Shown here: piece by piece, positions 8,485 through 18,999 of the stretch | Position numbering within the stretch: position 1 is the stretch's first letter | Layout of the letters: every line of letters begins with the position of its first letter | Assembly (NCBI GenBank): GCA_014584345.1 | Contig: JACTNB010000036.1 | Location: forward strand, 298,767 to 362,766 | Length of the DNA: 64,000 bases | Direction of reading: 5' to 3' | Source: Planctomycetota bacterium | Lineage (GTDB): Bacteria; Planctomycetota; Planctomycetia; Planctomycetales; Planctomycetaceae | Position numbers and translations under genes: made by a program | Notes under the pieces: model-generated | The model's input: only the letters and a program-made list of their open reading frames with translations | The model's database searches: none | Told to the model about the DNA's origin: nothing

Positions 8485-9405
8485 ATGCAAGATCAACTGA
8501 TCGACGCGCTGGCCGCGAAAATGCCGGCGGTCCTGCGCTGGGCGGGAAGCCTGGCGCGGGAATTGAGAAAACATAACGTCACGCTCAAGGGGAAAACGTC
8601 GGGCTCAGCGATGACCGATGCCCTGACTCTGGCGGACTTAACCGTGCAGGACCTGCTGGTCGGTGCGCTGCGGGACCTGGATCCTCTCTTCCAGGAATGC
8701 CGGATCGAAGCCGAGGAAACGACCGGTGATCTGGCCCGATTCGCGGAAACGGGCGACTTTGTGCTCTCGATCGATCCCATCGATGGCACCAAGGCGTTTC
8801 GCGATAAAACCAGCAACGGCTATGCCGTGATGCTCCATTTGCGCAATCGCCAAACCGTGTTGTATTCCCTGATTTATCTGCCGGAACGGGGGCGACAGGG
8901 AACCTGGGTCGAGGTGCGGGGAAAGCAGGTGCGTTGCGGGGAAGACCATTGGAGCCTGCCCGCGGCGGAAGCCATCAGGGCGATTACTCCAATTGATCCT
9001 GCTCGGCGACCCGACTCGCGCAACATCTATCTGATCGGCTTTCAGCACCGTGATGGAGAGCGTGCGGCGGAAGTGACGGGTATCGGTTTGCAGGGATTTG
9101 CTCCCGATGCCATGCCTTGCAGCATCTATCCGTTGCTGGCGACGGGAGAGTTCGGGGGATCGTTGATTCATTCACCCAATGTGTACGATTTCCCGGTATC
9201 GCTGCACATCGCTCGTGTCTTGGGGGGCGATGCCATCTGGGTACATAATCGGGAATCGGTGCATTTTGGGGAAACCTGGTTGGATGATCGGGCGGATATG
9301 TTGCGTTTGCCCGGGATCGTGGCCTGTTCGACCAATCACGAGACCCTGCAGCGGCTAGCCGAGTTGGCGCGGGAATGGAACCCTAACCGATACGACGCGG
9401 ATTGA
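8485..9405 (+). CDS. Inositol monophosphatase/CysQ-type phosphatase family protein
   Basis: A 306-residue protein of the lithium-sensitive Mg-dependent phosphatase superfamily. The first metal-site glutamates lie in EAEETT (about 76-81) and the core motif DPIDGT is at residues 97-102 (FVLSIDPIDGTKAF). The usual second signature WDxAAG is altered to NVYDFPVSLHIARVLGG, which keeps the metal-binding Asp but lacks the AA pair. Family members hydrolyse inositol phosphates, 3'-phosphoadenosine 5'-phosphate or fructose-1,6-bisphosphate; which applies here is not clear, with a CysQ-like nucleotidase a reasonable guess. It starts 156 bases after the oxidoreductase gene. Confidence 0.8.
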   Translation: MQDQLIDALAAKMPAVLRWAGSLARELRKHNVTLKGKTSGSAMTDALTLADLTVQDLLVGALRDLDPLFQECRIEAEETTGDLARFAETGDFVLSIDPIDGTKAFRDKTSNGYAVMLHLRNRQTVLYSLIYLPERGRQGTWVEVRGKQVRCGEDHWSLPAAEAIRAITPIDPARRPDSRNIYLIGFQHRDGERAAEVTGIGLQGFAPDAMPCSIYPLLATGEFGGSLIHSPNVYDFPVSLHIARVLGGDAIWVHNRESVHFGETWLDDRADMLRLPGIVACSTNHETLQRLAELAREWNPNRYDAD

Positions 9406-9451
9406 CCACGGACGTGGTCGCGCCCGCGTCTTTCTCCTGGGAGGTCGCCGC

Positions 9452-10645
9452 ATGCAGCCCATACGATGCCGCTACCAGACGGATAATGAATTGCAGGATC
9501 TGTTGTTGGAAGCCCTGCAAAGACTGTCGCGGGGAGAAGCGGTGGGTATTCCGTCCCCCCAGGGTTATCTGGCGGTGATGAAGGGGACCATCGCCCCCGA
9601 GGAAGTCCCCCTGGAATGGCCCCGATTTTTTGAAGGGGACCAGGCCGAGGGTGCCGGTGGCTGGGTGTGGGCCTGGGGGCTGCGCGATGTCCAGGAACTG
9701 TACGATCTGTTCTGGCCGGTACCGGTTGTCGCGGAGCGGTTGTTGACGCGGAGTTTGCCGGGCGGTTTGATAGTGCAACTTCCATCGTCGTCGTTTCGGC
9801 ACGGAGGGGAAGGTGAACAGAGTTCACTGGCTGCGCGGTGTAAGCGGCACGCATTTCCGTCCGAGGTGGTATCGGCTGGCCAGAAGGGGATGGGGTGCAG
9901 GTTGCTTTCCGGCCCCGTGGGACTACAGTTACAGGCGTTGTGCCCGTGGCCATTGATGACGGTTTGCCCCGCGGGAACCCGGGAGGGAAGCGCCAATTAC
10001 CCGGGCAGGCAGCCACACTGCCTTGAGAAATTCTTGCCGAACTGTTTGAATTACATCATCGAGCAGGGAACTCTCGGGGAGGCTTCCCCGCCGTCCGTGG
10101 TGGAAATACAGGGGCAAGGAGTCAAAATCATTCAATCCGGACAAATTCAAGATGCCTTGATCATGGAACGCAGCGGGCCCTGCATTCTGTTTGTATGTAC
10201 AGGAAACACCTGTCGCAGTCCGATGGCGGAGGCCATCTGTCGCAAAATGCTGACGGATCGGTTAAACTGTTCTCCAGAGGAACTGGGAGCGCGCGGCATC
10301 GAGATCACATCGGCAGGTATTGCTGCCGAGTATGGTCACCCGGCCAGCCCGGAAGCAGTGGCCCTGTTGGCCGAGGAAGGGGTTGAGTTGGCGGACCATC
10401 AAAGCCAGCCGCTTTCTGCCAGTCTGCTGGAGCGGGCGGATCTGATTTTGACCATGACGGCCCATCACCGCCACGTCATCCTGAGTTACCGCCCGGACCT
10501 TGCGGAACGGGTACGTGTTCTGGGAGTGGGCGATTTGGATATTCCCGATCCCATTGGAGGAGGCATGGAGGTCTATCGACAATGCCGGCAGGCAATCGAA
10601 GCAGGCTTGCGGCCCGTGATCGAGGAACTGTCCGGTAACCTTTGA
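9452..10645 (+). CDS. Fusion: degenerate YrdC/Sua5-like domain + low-molecular-weight phosphatase
   Basis: A 397-residue two-domain protein; GGGAGG 8-9 bases before the ATG supports the start. Residues 1-235 follow the YrdC/Sua5 order: a GEAVGIPSPQGYLA strand where YrdC has PTET-YGLA, LYDLFWPVP where YrdC has the FWPGP motif, TREGSANYPG where it has TSAN.SG, and PPSVVEIQ...IIQSGQI where it has the STVVD...LR.G motif. The Lys-Arg nucleotide-binding motif is not evident, so L-threonylcarbamoyladenylate synthase activity is doubtful. Residues 242-397 are a low-molecular-weight protein-tyrosine/arginine phosphatase: CTGNTCR (C249-R255, the CX5R loop) and the general-acid loop IPDPIGG at about 364. 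Function of the fusion is unknown; protein-arginine or -tyrosine dephosphorylation is the best guess. Confidence 0.85.
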   Translation: MQPIRCRYQTDNELQDLLLEALQRLSRGEAVGIPSPQGYLAVMKGTIAPEEVPLEWPRFFEGDQAEGAGGWVWAWGLRDVQELYDLFWPVPVVAERLLTRSLPGGLIVQLPSSSFRHGGEGEQSSLAARCKRHAFPSEVVSAGQKGMGCRLLSGPVGLQLQALCPWPLMTVCPAGTREGSANYPGRQPHCLEKFLPNCLNYIIEQGTLGEASPPSVVEIQGQGVKIIQSGQIQDALIMERSGPCILFVCTGNTCRSPMAEAICRKMLTDRLNCSPEELGARGIEITSAGIAAEYGHPASPEAVALLAEEGVELADHQSQPLSASLLERADLILTMTAHHRHVILSYRPDLAERVRVLGVGDLDIPDPIGGGMEVYRQCRQAIEAGLRPVIEELSGNL

Positions 10646-10735
10646 AAAGAGGCGGCCACAGGCTGCCGCATGGAACAGACAATTCCACGCGAGAAGGCGA
10701 GTGTGCGTGGAAGCATTTACCGAAACTGAAACATC

Positions 10736-11179
10736 ATGAAAGTAGCGATTGCCAGCGACCATCGCGGCTATAACCTGAAAACCCGGATTCTCGACAAGTT
10801 GGTCACTCTGGGGCACGAAGCGGTTAATTTTGGTCCGAACGACGCGACCAGTGTCGATTACCCGGATTTCGCGGCGAAGGTCTCGAAGGCGGTTGCGGAT
10901 CATGAAGTGGATCGCGGCATTCTGATCTGCGGCACGGGGATGGGGATGGCCATTGCCGCCAATAAATTTCCTGGCGTGCGGGCAACGCCCTGCCATGACG
11001 AAGTGACCGCGGAAATGAGCCGCCGTCATAATGATGCCAACGTGCTGTGTTTGTCGGCGGAATTGCTGAGCGACCATCTCGTGGATCGCATGATCGAGAT
11101 CTGGATACAAACGGAATTCGAGGGGGGGCGGCATGCCCGCCGTATCAAGAAAATATCGGATCTCGAACAGCCGCGGTAG
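10736..11179 (+). CDS. rpiB: Ribose-5-phosphate isomerase B
   Basis: A 147-residue RpiB/LacAB family enzyme that interconverts ribulose 5-phosphate and ribose 5-phosphate. The N-terminal ASDHRGY motif (residues 6-12), the catalytic cysteine C65 in ILICGTGMGM and the GVRA..CHD phosphate-site motif are all present. Length is typical (about 150). It leads the glycine-cleavage genes, with gcvH starting 56 bases later, so co-transcription is likely. Confidence 0.92.
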   Translation: MKVAIASDHRGYNLKTRILDKLVTLGHEAVNFGPNDATSVDYPDFAAKVSKAVADHEVDRGILICGTGMGMAIAANKFPGVRATPCHDEVTAEMSRRHNDANVLCLSAELLSDHLVDRMIEIWIQTEFEGGRHARRIKKISDLEQPR

Positions 11180-11235
11180 CGCATTCTGTTGGGATGGGGT
11201 TCGGCTTCTGGTCAGTTTTTCAAGGGAGTTGCGGA

Positions 11236-11622
11236 ATGGATTTGTCTTCGTTGCGTTACACCTCGACCCACGAGTGGGTGCATTGGGACGGAGCCGTGGC
11301 AACGGTCGGGATTACGGATTTCGCGGTGTCGCAATTGACGGATCTGGTGTATGTCGAACTGCCGAAGGTGGGGGCCGCGCTGCAGGCGGGCGCGCCGTGC
11401 GGCGAGGTTGAAAGCGTCAAGGCCGTGGGGGAATTGAATTCTCCGCTCTCCGGCCAGGTTACGGAAGTGAACGACGATCTCGAGGAACATCTGGAACGCC
11501 TTTCCGAGAGTCCATTCGGGGAAGGCTGGTTATTTCGCATGACCCCCACGAATCCGGCGGATCTGGATGCCCTGCTGGACCGGCCCGCGTACGAAAGCGT
11601 GTGCGAAAGCGAATCGCATTAG
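11236..11622 (+). CDS. gcvH: Glycine cleavage system H protein
   Basis: A 128-residue lipoyl carrier that shuttles the aminomethyl group between P, T and L proteins. The start at 11236 is preceded by AAGGGAG with 7-base spacing. The lipoylated lysine is K62 in GEVESVKAVGEL, and YTSTHEWVHWDG at the N terminus and ITDFAVSQLTDLVYVELP are classic H-protein motifs. It is followed by the two P subunits and an octanoyltransferase-like gene that could lipoylate it. Confidence 0.95.
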   Translation: MDLSSLRYTSTHEWVHWDGAVATVGITDFAVSQLTDLVYVELPKVGAALQAGAPCGEVESVKAVGELNSPLSGQVTEVNDDLEEHLERLSESPFGEGWLFRMTPTNPADLDALLDRPAYESVCESESH

Positions 11623-11832
11623 TCGCAAGCGGCACCAGGGGCACCCGAATTCCCCAGCCCGGCGATGCACTTGCCCGGGGAGCTTGAGGGGTTGTTCCTG
11701 GATTACCACGGCGGTGCGTTCCAGCGGCGGGCAAGACGTGATTTGAATGGCAATCTGGTTTACATTCCCCCCTCGTGGAAACTGTCTGCCGACAGGGCTG
11801 AATTCCACCGGGAGGTCTAGGAGCAAGCGACC

Positions 11833-13176
11833 GTGGCGTATCTTTTTGCGACCGAAGACGAACAACGGCAGATGCTGGACGCGATAGGCGTCGATTCCAT
11901 CGAAGATTTGTTCGACATGATTCCCGAGTCTATCCGCAGGCAGACGGAACTTGAACTCCCGCCGGCGCTCACGGAGTTGGAGCTGGATCAGCGTCTCCGT
12001 ACGGCACTGACGTCCGCGCAAGCCTCCACGGGTGTCTGTTTCATGGGGGGAGGAGCGTACGATCATTTTATTCCCGCCACCGTGGATGAAATTTGCAGTC
12101 GCGGCGAATTCTACACGGCCTATACCCCTTATCAGGCGGAAGCCAGCCAGGGGACGCTGCAGGCCTTTTTTGAATTCCAATCGCTGATCGCCGAATTGAC
12201 TGGACTGGATGTGGCCAACGCCAGTTTGTACGAAGGGGCCTCCGCCCTGGCGGAAGCGATTCTCATGGCCATGCGCTGTACCCGCCGCGAGAAACGCGTG
12301 GTCGTCGCGGGGACGTTGCATCCCGAATACCGCCAGACCGTGCAGACCTATTTGAAGTATCTCCAGTGCGAGCTGGTGGAAACCGAAACGGTGGATGGGG
12401 TGGCGGATTGGCAGCGGGCAACTTCGCTGATTAACAACGAGACCGCTGCCGTGGTGGTGCAGCACCCCAACTTCTTTGGCTGCCTGGAAGACGTTGCGGA
12501 AGTGGTGGCGCAGGCGCATCGCGCGGGCGCACTCGCGATCCAGGTCTTCGACCCTTCCAGTCTGGGGATCTTGAAGCGCCCCGCGGACTACGGAGTCGAT
12601 ATTGCGGTCGCGGAGGGGCAATCGCTGGGCATCCCCTTGCAATACGGCGGGCCCTATCTGGGATTGATGGCCTGTCGCGAGGAATTCGTGCGTCGGATGC
12701 CGGGGCGACTGATCGGGCAAACCACGGATAATCAGGGTCGGCGGGCATTCGTGCTGAATCTGCAAACGCGCGAGCAGCACATACGTCGCGACAAGGCAAC
12801 CAGCAACATCTGTACGAATCAGGGACTGATGGCGTTGCGGGCCGCGGTTTACCTGGCGCAACTGGGGCCACACGGGTTCCGCGAACTGGGCGAACTTTGT
12901 TGTCGCAAGGCCAACTATGCGGCGGAACAACTGACGGCTGCGGGAGTTGGCTCGCTGGCCTTTCCGCGGAGCTTCTTCAAGGAATTCGTGCTTAACTGTC
13001 ATCGACCGGTTGCGGAACTGGTCGAACGGGCCGCACGTGCCGGGTTTCAGGTGGGGCCTCGTTTAAGCCAGTTTCCCAGTTTGCACAACTCGCTCGACAA
13101 CTGCCTGTTGATCGCCGTCACGGAAAAACGGACCCGCGAGGAGATTGATCTGCTGGTGGCCGCCTTGGCTGGGTAG
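11833..13176 (+). CDS. gcvPA: Glycine dehydrogenase (decarboxylating) subunit 1
   Basis: A 447-residue N-terminal half of the split P protein, starting at a GTG with AGGAG about 10 bases upstream. It corresponds to the non-PLP-binding half of the fold; the FMGGGAYDHFIP motif (about 66-77), NASLYEGASALAEA and GGPYLGLMAC are hallmark sequences. It forms a heterotetramer with subunit 2 encoded 65 bases downstream and decarboxylates glycine onto the lipoyl arm of GcvH. The 210 bases between gcvH and this gene show no glycine riboswitch that I can recognise. Confidence 0.95.
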   Translation: MAYLFATEDEQRQMLDAIGVDSIEDLFDMIPESIRRQTELELPPALTELELDQRLRTALTSAQASTGVCFMGGGAYDHFIPATVDEICSRGEFYTAYTPYQAEASQGTLQAFFEFQSLIAELTGLDVANASLYEGASALAEAILMAMRCTRREKRVVVAGTLHPEYRQTVQTYLKYLQCELVETETVDGVADWQRATSLINNETAAVVVQHPNFFGCLEDVAEVVAQAHRAGALAIQVFDPSSLGILKRPADYGVDIAVAEGQSLGIPLQYGGPYLGLMACREEFVRRMPGRLIGQTTDNQGRRAFVLNLQTREQHIRRDKATSNICTNQGLMALRAAVYLAQLGPHGFRELGELCCRKANYAAEQLTAAGVGSLAFPRSFFKEFVLNCHRPVAELVERAARAGFQVGPRLSQFPSLHNSLDNCLLIAVTEKRTREEIDLLVAALAG

Positions 13177-13241
13177 TCGGTCGATGGCCACGCGCTCGCA
13201 AGTACTTTTACAGGACATTAACGGATAAAGCGAAACACGTT

Positions 13242-14762
<1,521 letters not shown>

Positions 14763-14809
14763 CGGACTCTGCCACGGATCGGCATGCCACAACGTGAAGT
14801 GACGAACCC

Positions 14810-15532
14810 ATGAGTGCAGGCATCACTGGTATGCTGCTGCAGGAAGGCGAGCCTAGTTCGGGCGCCAGGAACATGGCCGTTGACGAATGGTTGCTGGGCC
14901 AGGCGATCGGGCAGTCGTGGCTGGCTCTCCGATTCTACCGCTGGTCCGAACCAACCCTCAGCGTCGGCTATTTTCAGGAGCGTTCCGCGGTTCCCCTGCC
15001 CGCATCGCTCGAACACCTCCCCCGCGTGCGGCGACTGTCCGGCGGGGGGGCCATCCTGCACGATCGCGAACTGACGTATTCCCTGGCGCTGCCAGCCACG
15101 CATCCACTCGGATCCACCCCCGTGGAACTCTACCGGCTAATGCACCGCGCGATGATCATGGGATTGGCAGAGCAGGGGATCGAGACCCGCATGCGGGAGG
15201 CGGAACAGGCCGAGTTGAACGGCGCGTTTCTCTGTTTCCTGCGGGGAGACCGGCACGATGTGATCCTCGGCAAGCACAAAATTCTGGGGAGTGCCCAACG
15301 CCGCCGCAAGGGGGCCATCCTGCAGCATGGCAGCCTGATACTGCAAGCCTCCCGCCTGGCTCCCGAAGTTCCCGGCATCGAGGAACTGACGGGCCGCGCG
15401 GTGGAGACTACCCACCTGATGAATTTCGTCGTCGCGCATCTGCAACCCCTGGCGCAGGACTGGCAACCGCTCGACCGAAGCCTGCCGGACTACCAGCGAG
15501 AGATCTCCCGGCTGGAAGTACACTACTGTTGA
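14810..15532 (+). CDS. Lipoyl/octanoyl transferase, LipM-like (BPL/LplA fold)
   Basis: A 240-residue biotin/lipoyl-ligase-fold enzyme. RRLSGGGAILHDRELTYSL (about 74-92) is the substrate-binding motif and GKHKILGSAQRRRKGAILQH (about 154-173) carries the conserved lysine K157. A cysteine, C142 in AFLCF, lies where Bacillus LipM has its acyl-thioester cysteine, so an octanoyltransferase to GcvH is more likely than an ATP-using lipoate ligase. The gene begins 47 bases after gcvPB, which fits a role in lipoylating the H protein of the same cluster. A lipoate ligase cannot be fully excluded. Confidence 0.82.
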   Translation: MSAGITGMLLQEGEPSSGARNMAVDEWLLGQAIGQSWLALRFYRWSEPTLSVGYFQERSAVPLPASLEHLPRVRRLSGGGAILHDRELTYSLALPATHPLGSTPVELYRLMHRAMIMGLAEQGIETRMREAEQAELNGAFLCFLRGDRHDVILGKHKILGSAQRRRKGAILQHGSLILQASRLAPEVPGIEELTGRAVETTHLMNFVVAHLQPLAQDWQPLDRSLPDYQREISRLEVHYC

Positions 15533-15639
15533 ATCCAGGGACGGCCCTTCAGAAAACGAGCCGCTCCCGCAGGGCACGCGGGTACAACCGCTGGTTAAGC
15601 ATTCACCCGGCATGTAGTCAACCCGCGTTGAATACTGCG

Positions 15640-15715
15640 AGACGAGAGTCGCTCCAGCCAGACCCGCTTCCTGGCGGGTGTGGCCAGTTCCTCGCAGTCA
15701 GCACTCGTGATTCAT
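15640..15715. repeat. Diverged half-copy of the long inverted-repeat element
   Basis: ACCCGCTTCCTGGCGGGTGT and then GGCCAGTTCCTCGCAGTCAGCA resemble the right half of the elements at 47305-47538 and 59210-59447 (CCCGCTTCCTGACGGGCG..GCTAGTTCGACGAAGTCAGCA). Confidence 0.45.
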
Positions 15716-15727
15716 GGACCGGGGGAC

Positions 15728-15771
15728 ATGAAAACAGCCGTCGGGGAACGTGCGGTTCCCGTCGACGGCTG
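15728..15771 (-). terminator. Rho-independent terminator of the Bax-inhibitor gene
   Basis: On the minus strand, CAGCCGTCGACGGGAAC and GTTCCCCGACGGCTG form a long stem (plus-strand 15735-15771, with a small internal mismatch), followed by TTTTC. It lies about 40 bases past the stop of the minus-strand gene ending at 15811. Confidence 0.75.
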
Positions 15772-15810
15772 AATAGGCGTGGATCGTATCCGTTCAAGCC
15801 AGGAGCGAAA

Positions 15811-16533
15811 TCAGTCGCGGCCCTGCAGGGCGATGACCAGGCGGATCATATACCAGAACATCAGGGCCACGGCGGCGAACAGGGCCAGGGCGGCGGCCAC
15901 ATGCTGATCGGTCCGATAGTGGTGCAGTACATTCGACGTGCTGTACAGGATATAGCCCGCCGACAATCCCAGCATTGCGATGGTGAACCAGATCCCCAGT
16001 TGAATCCCGCCAAAGAGCATGGAAACCACGACCAGCCCCATGGCGGCGAGACCTGCCAGCATCAGGAAGCCCCGCATGAAGGAGAAATCCGCACCGGTAA
16101 ACATTACGTAGGCAGTCAGTCCGCCGAAGGTGATCAGCGTCAGCAGGCCGGCCTGCACGAGGATATCCGGTTTTCCCAGGATGAACCACACGTACGTCAC
16201 CAGGGGGACAAAAATGACCGCTTCCGCGACCGTGTAGAGCATCAGCCCCGCGTACTGGGTGGACAGCGAAGTGCTGCGATTGGCCCACCAGTCCCCGAGC
16301 CAACTGGCCCCGATGAAGCCCGCCAGAATAATCCACCATTGGCCGTTGACCATCAGCGCGAACAGCGGTTCGCGGATGGCGGGTGTATTACAGAAAATAT
16401 AGAGCAGACCCGCGAAGATGGCGATTGCTCCCATCAGATGCGCGTAGGTGTTGCGAATGAAAGCCGCGCGTTCCTCGCGTACCGCATCGATAGCAAAGGG
16501 ATTGGAGGTTTCGTAGTTCGCGGAATAGTTCAT
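15811..16533 (-). CDS. Bax inhibitor-1/YccA family membrane protein
   Basis: A 240-residue integral membrane protein with about seven hydrophobic segments. The start at 16533 is preceded by AAAGG with 7-base spacing and gives MNYSANYETSNPFAIDAVRE, the usual soluble N-terminus; the longer frame is not supported. RAAFIRNTYAHLMGAIAIF marks the first helix. Family motifs include LYSTSNVLHHYRTDQHVAAA near the C terminus, where the paired acidic/His residues of the calcium-leak pore lie, and the ending MIRLVIALQGRD. Related bacterial proteins (YetJ, YccA) are pH-sensitive calcium channels or FtsH modulators; the role here is not known. Confidence 0.85.
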   Translation of the reverse strand: MNYSANYETSNPFAIDAVREERAAFIRNTYAHLMGAIAIFAGLLYIFCNTPAIREPLFALMVNGQWWIILAGFIGASWLGDWWANRSTSLSTQYAGLMLYTVAEAVIFVPLVTYVWFILGKPDILVQAGLLTLITFGGLTAYVMFTGADFSFMRGFLMLAGLAAMGLVVVSMLFGGIQLGIWFTIAMLGLSAGYILYSTSNVLHHYRTDQHVAAALALFAAVALMFWYMIRLVIALQGRD

Positions 16534-16728
16534 GCGACGACCTTTCGATGGGTAAGTTGAGGGAGGGATCGAAACGAAGGCTTCAATCCCTTTCCCGGTA
16601 ATATCCGACGGAGCGGATGACAATACATCCAGCAGATCCCGTTTCCACACGGAGATCACGGGCTTGGTAGAATTCTGTAGGATACTGTCCGTTTGTGTTC
16701 CCGCCAAACACTTTTCGGAAAAATTTGT

Positions 16729-18033
16729 TCAGGGGGAAGTTTGCCGCATCACGTGCAGGGCCAGCAACAGATTGGCTTGGGTCCACAGCAGGGGAGTGAT
16801 ATCGTTGGGCACATAACGCCCCTGGACGAGATAATACGATTCCGGACAGCGCAACGCGCCGAAATCGGAAGATTCTCCCGTCAATTGAGCCAGCGCGCGA
16901 TGCAAATGGTGAATTTGCGCCAGGCGTTCCTTCGTCTCTCCCGATTGCTGAAAACGTCGCCCGTGAATGATTGAAAGAATGGGGTCGAAGATGCACCACT
17001 GCGCCTCCTCGCCGGGTGATAGCAGCTTATCGCGCGACGACTGATCCTCGCTGAAGTCGTTCGTCCGCTGTTCGGGTTCGAGTTTATCCTTGTAGTCCGC
17101 GCACCAGTAGGAATCGCCGATATATCTGCGAATTCCATAGTCCCCCAGCAGATGTTCTTTGACATCCGCCAGGATGCGGTCGGCCATCGGCCCCTGCACG
17201 ATTCCCAGGGGCTCGATGAGGAACAGCAGGGCGGCATCATGGGATCGGGCCTTCAGGGGATCGGGCTGGATGCATTCGCGAGGCAGAATGTGTTCCAGGG
17301 CATTGCGGCCAAGGGTGATCGCTTCCTCCAGCCGATCGATTTGCTCACAGGGAGAACCGGCGGAAAATTGCAGCTCGGGGTGCTGTTCCAGCAGTTGATT
17401 CAGTTCGAGCAGACCGGCGGTGGCGGTGCCGATGCTGGAGGCTTCAATTTTTTTCGCTTCCTCCCAGTGGCCGTTGTCTTCGTCTTCCCAGAAGCGGATG
17501 GCATGCAGGTAATTGACGAACAACGTCAACAGGACGGGCTGCACCTGCGCAACGGGAATATGTCCCGCGCGAATCAGCTTGCAGTACAGCCACAGAAAAT
17601 ATCCCAGGGCATCATTCTGGGCGTGTGCCCACTGCTGGGCGTTTTCCGACAGGGTGGTTCCGTTGATGCGGATATGAGGACGCTGCATCGGGTCATCGGG
17701 GTCCGCAGCTCCCGAAATTATGTCCTCGAAACGCTGGCGATATTTCCAGAAATAGTCCGCCAGTGTCATCAGACAGCGGACCGCGGGTTTGACGCGGCCA
17801 CTGGCGTACAGACCGTACGAAACCAGCACATTATCGCGCACCCAGACGTTCGAATACCCCGTGTATTCGTAGTCTTCCTGCAGAGACAGGGCCGCCGGGA
17901 ACAGTCCGTTCGCCAGGGGCGTGAATTGAAAGGTGCCGGCCCGTTCGAGGAATTCCAGCAATCGATCGATATCGGCCCGGCTGTATTCGTCCTGGAGAAA
18001 CGGCTTGATCGCCTCGGCTTGCACCGTAAGCAT
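16729..18033 (-). CDS. GH15-like (glucoamylase/phosphorylase-kinase-alpha-like) protein
   Basis: A 434-residue alpha/alpha-toroid protein. The start at 18033 follows AAGGA with 8-base spacing. It resembles the glycoside hydrolase 15-like part of phosphorylase kinase regulatory subunits: YSNVWVRDNVLVSYGLYASG (about 58-77), QNDALGYFLWLY, and RFWEDEDNGHWEEAKKIEAS, which places acidic residues where GH15 has its catalytic acid. The C-terminal SPGEEAQWCIFDPILS segment is also family-like. Substrate is probably an alpha-glucan, and glgC elsewhere in the window shows that the organism makes glycogen, but whether it hydrolyses or only binds glucan cannot be told. No signal peptide, so it should be cytoplasmic. 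Confidence 0.75.
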   Translation of the reverse strand: MLTVQAEAIKPFLQDEYSRADIDRLLEFLERAGTFQFTPLANGLFPAALSLQEDYEYTGYSNVWVRDNVLVSYGLYASGRVKPAVRCLMTLADYFWKYRQRFEDIISGAADPDDPMQRPHIRINGTTLSENAQQWAHAQNDALGYFLWLYCKLIRAGHIPVAQVQPVLLTLFVNYLHAIRFWEDEDNGHWEEAKKIEASSIGTATAGLLELNQLLEQHPELQFSAGSPCEQIDRLEEAITLGRNALEHILPRECIQPDPLKARSHDAALLFLIEPLGIVQGPMADRILADVKEHLLGDYGIRRYIGDSYWCADYKDKLEPEQRTNDFSEDQSSRDKLLSPGEEAQWCIFDPILSIIHGRRFQQSGETKERLAQIHHLHRALAQLTGESSDFGALRCPESYYLVQGRYVPNDITPLLWTQANLLLALHVMRQTSP

Positions 18034-18106
18034 GGTTCCCATCCTTGCTGCTTGAAGAAGAATCCTGAAAAACACGGTCCGAGTGTATCTCTTGTGGAGG
18101 AGCGAC

Positions 18107-18874
18107 TCAATAATCGAGCGCGGCGCCCCCGTCGGCTTCGATGGCTTGGCCCGTCAGAAAACTACTGTCGGGCGTGGCCAGAAACAGACAGATCCGCCCG
18201 ATTTCCTCGGGGGCTGCCATCCGCCGAAACACCTGCAGTTCGGCGACGCGCTGCAACGCGGTGGCGGGATCGTCCAGTGTATCGGCCCATTCCCGCATCA
18301 GGGGGGTATCGACATTGCTCGGCAAGACGGCGTTCACGCGGACTCCCGCATCGGCAGCCTCAATGGCCAGCGCCTTTGTGAAACTGACCTGCGCCCCCTT
18401 GGTGGCGGCATATGCCGTCGAAAGATGCTGCCCCAGTACCGCCGTCATCGACGAAATATTGATGATGGTCCCCTGTGTCTGCCGCAAGTAAGGGAGCGCT
18501 AGTCGCGAGGCAGCATACGTGCTGAGAAAATTGACCCGCATCAGGTGTTCCATCTCGCTGCAGGTAAAGTCCTCGATCGGCGTGGCGGGAGGGTGAATGC
18601 CCGCATTATTAATCAGGCAATCGAGCCTGCCGAACTGGCGGACCACCTGGTCGATCGCCCGTTGCAATTCCTCCTCCCGCGAGACATCGCAGGCAACGAA
18701 ACAGGCCGAGCCGGGACGAACCGCGTTCAATTCCGCGGCATAGGTTGCCCCGGTTTCGGCATCGCGATCCAGCAGGCCTACAAGGGCCCCCTCCGCATGA
18801 AAGACCTGGCAACAACCGCGGCCAATCCCTTTCGCTCCTCCTGTCACGAGAACCGTCTGTCCCTGAAATCGCAT
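18107..18874 (-). CDS. Short-chain dehydrogenase/reductase (SDR) family protein
   Basis: A 255-residue classical SDR. The cofactor motif TGGAKGIG is at residues 11-18, NNAG at 89-92, and the catalytic residues are S142, Y155 and K159 (YAATK). D36 (LLDRDAE) after strand 2 suggests NAD preference. The C-terminal segment PEEIGRICLFLATPDSSFLTGQAIEADGG is typical. Substrate is unknown. The GH15-like gene lies 73 bases downstream on the same strand. Confidence 0.88.
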   Translation of the reverse strand: MRFQGQTVLVTGGAKGIGRGCCQVFHAEGALVGLLDRDAETGATYAAELNAVRPGSACFVACDVSREEELQRAIDQVVRQFGRLDCLINNAGIHPPATPIEDFTCSEMEHLMRVNFLSTYAASRLALPYLRQTQGTIINISSMTAVLGQHLSTAYAATKGAQVSFTKALAIEAADAGVRVNAVLPSNVDTPLMREWADTLDDPATALQRVAELQVFRRMAAPEEIGRICLFLATPDSSFLTGQAIEADGGAALDY

Positions 18875-18999
18875 GGTCTGTTCGTCCTGGCTTCTGAGTG
18901 TGGAGGAATCGAGCTGGTCTGATTACGGGGCGCTGGCATGAAACTTCAGATGCGAGAAGGCGTCGCATTTCGGGAGACAATTCGCCGGGGGGCAGGGGA

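Noticed and set aside
11623..11832. Possible glycine riboswitch before gcvPA
   Set aside because: I could not find the conserved glycine-aptamer core; only a small CTGTC/GACAG hairpin is present.
14887..16560. Long plus-strand frame overlapping the LipM-like and Bax-inhibitor genes
   Set aside because: Composition is Arg/Pro/Gly/His-rich with no domain; it overlaps two well-supported genes in other frames.
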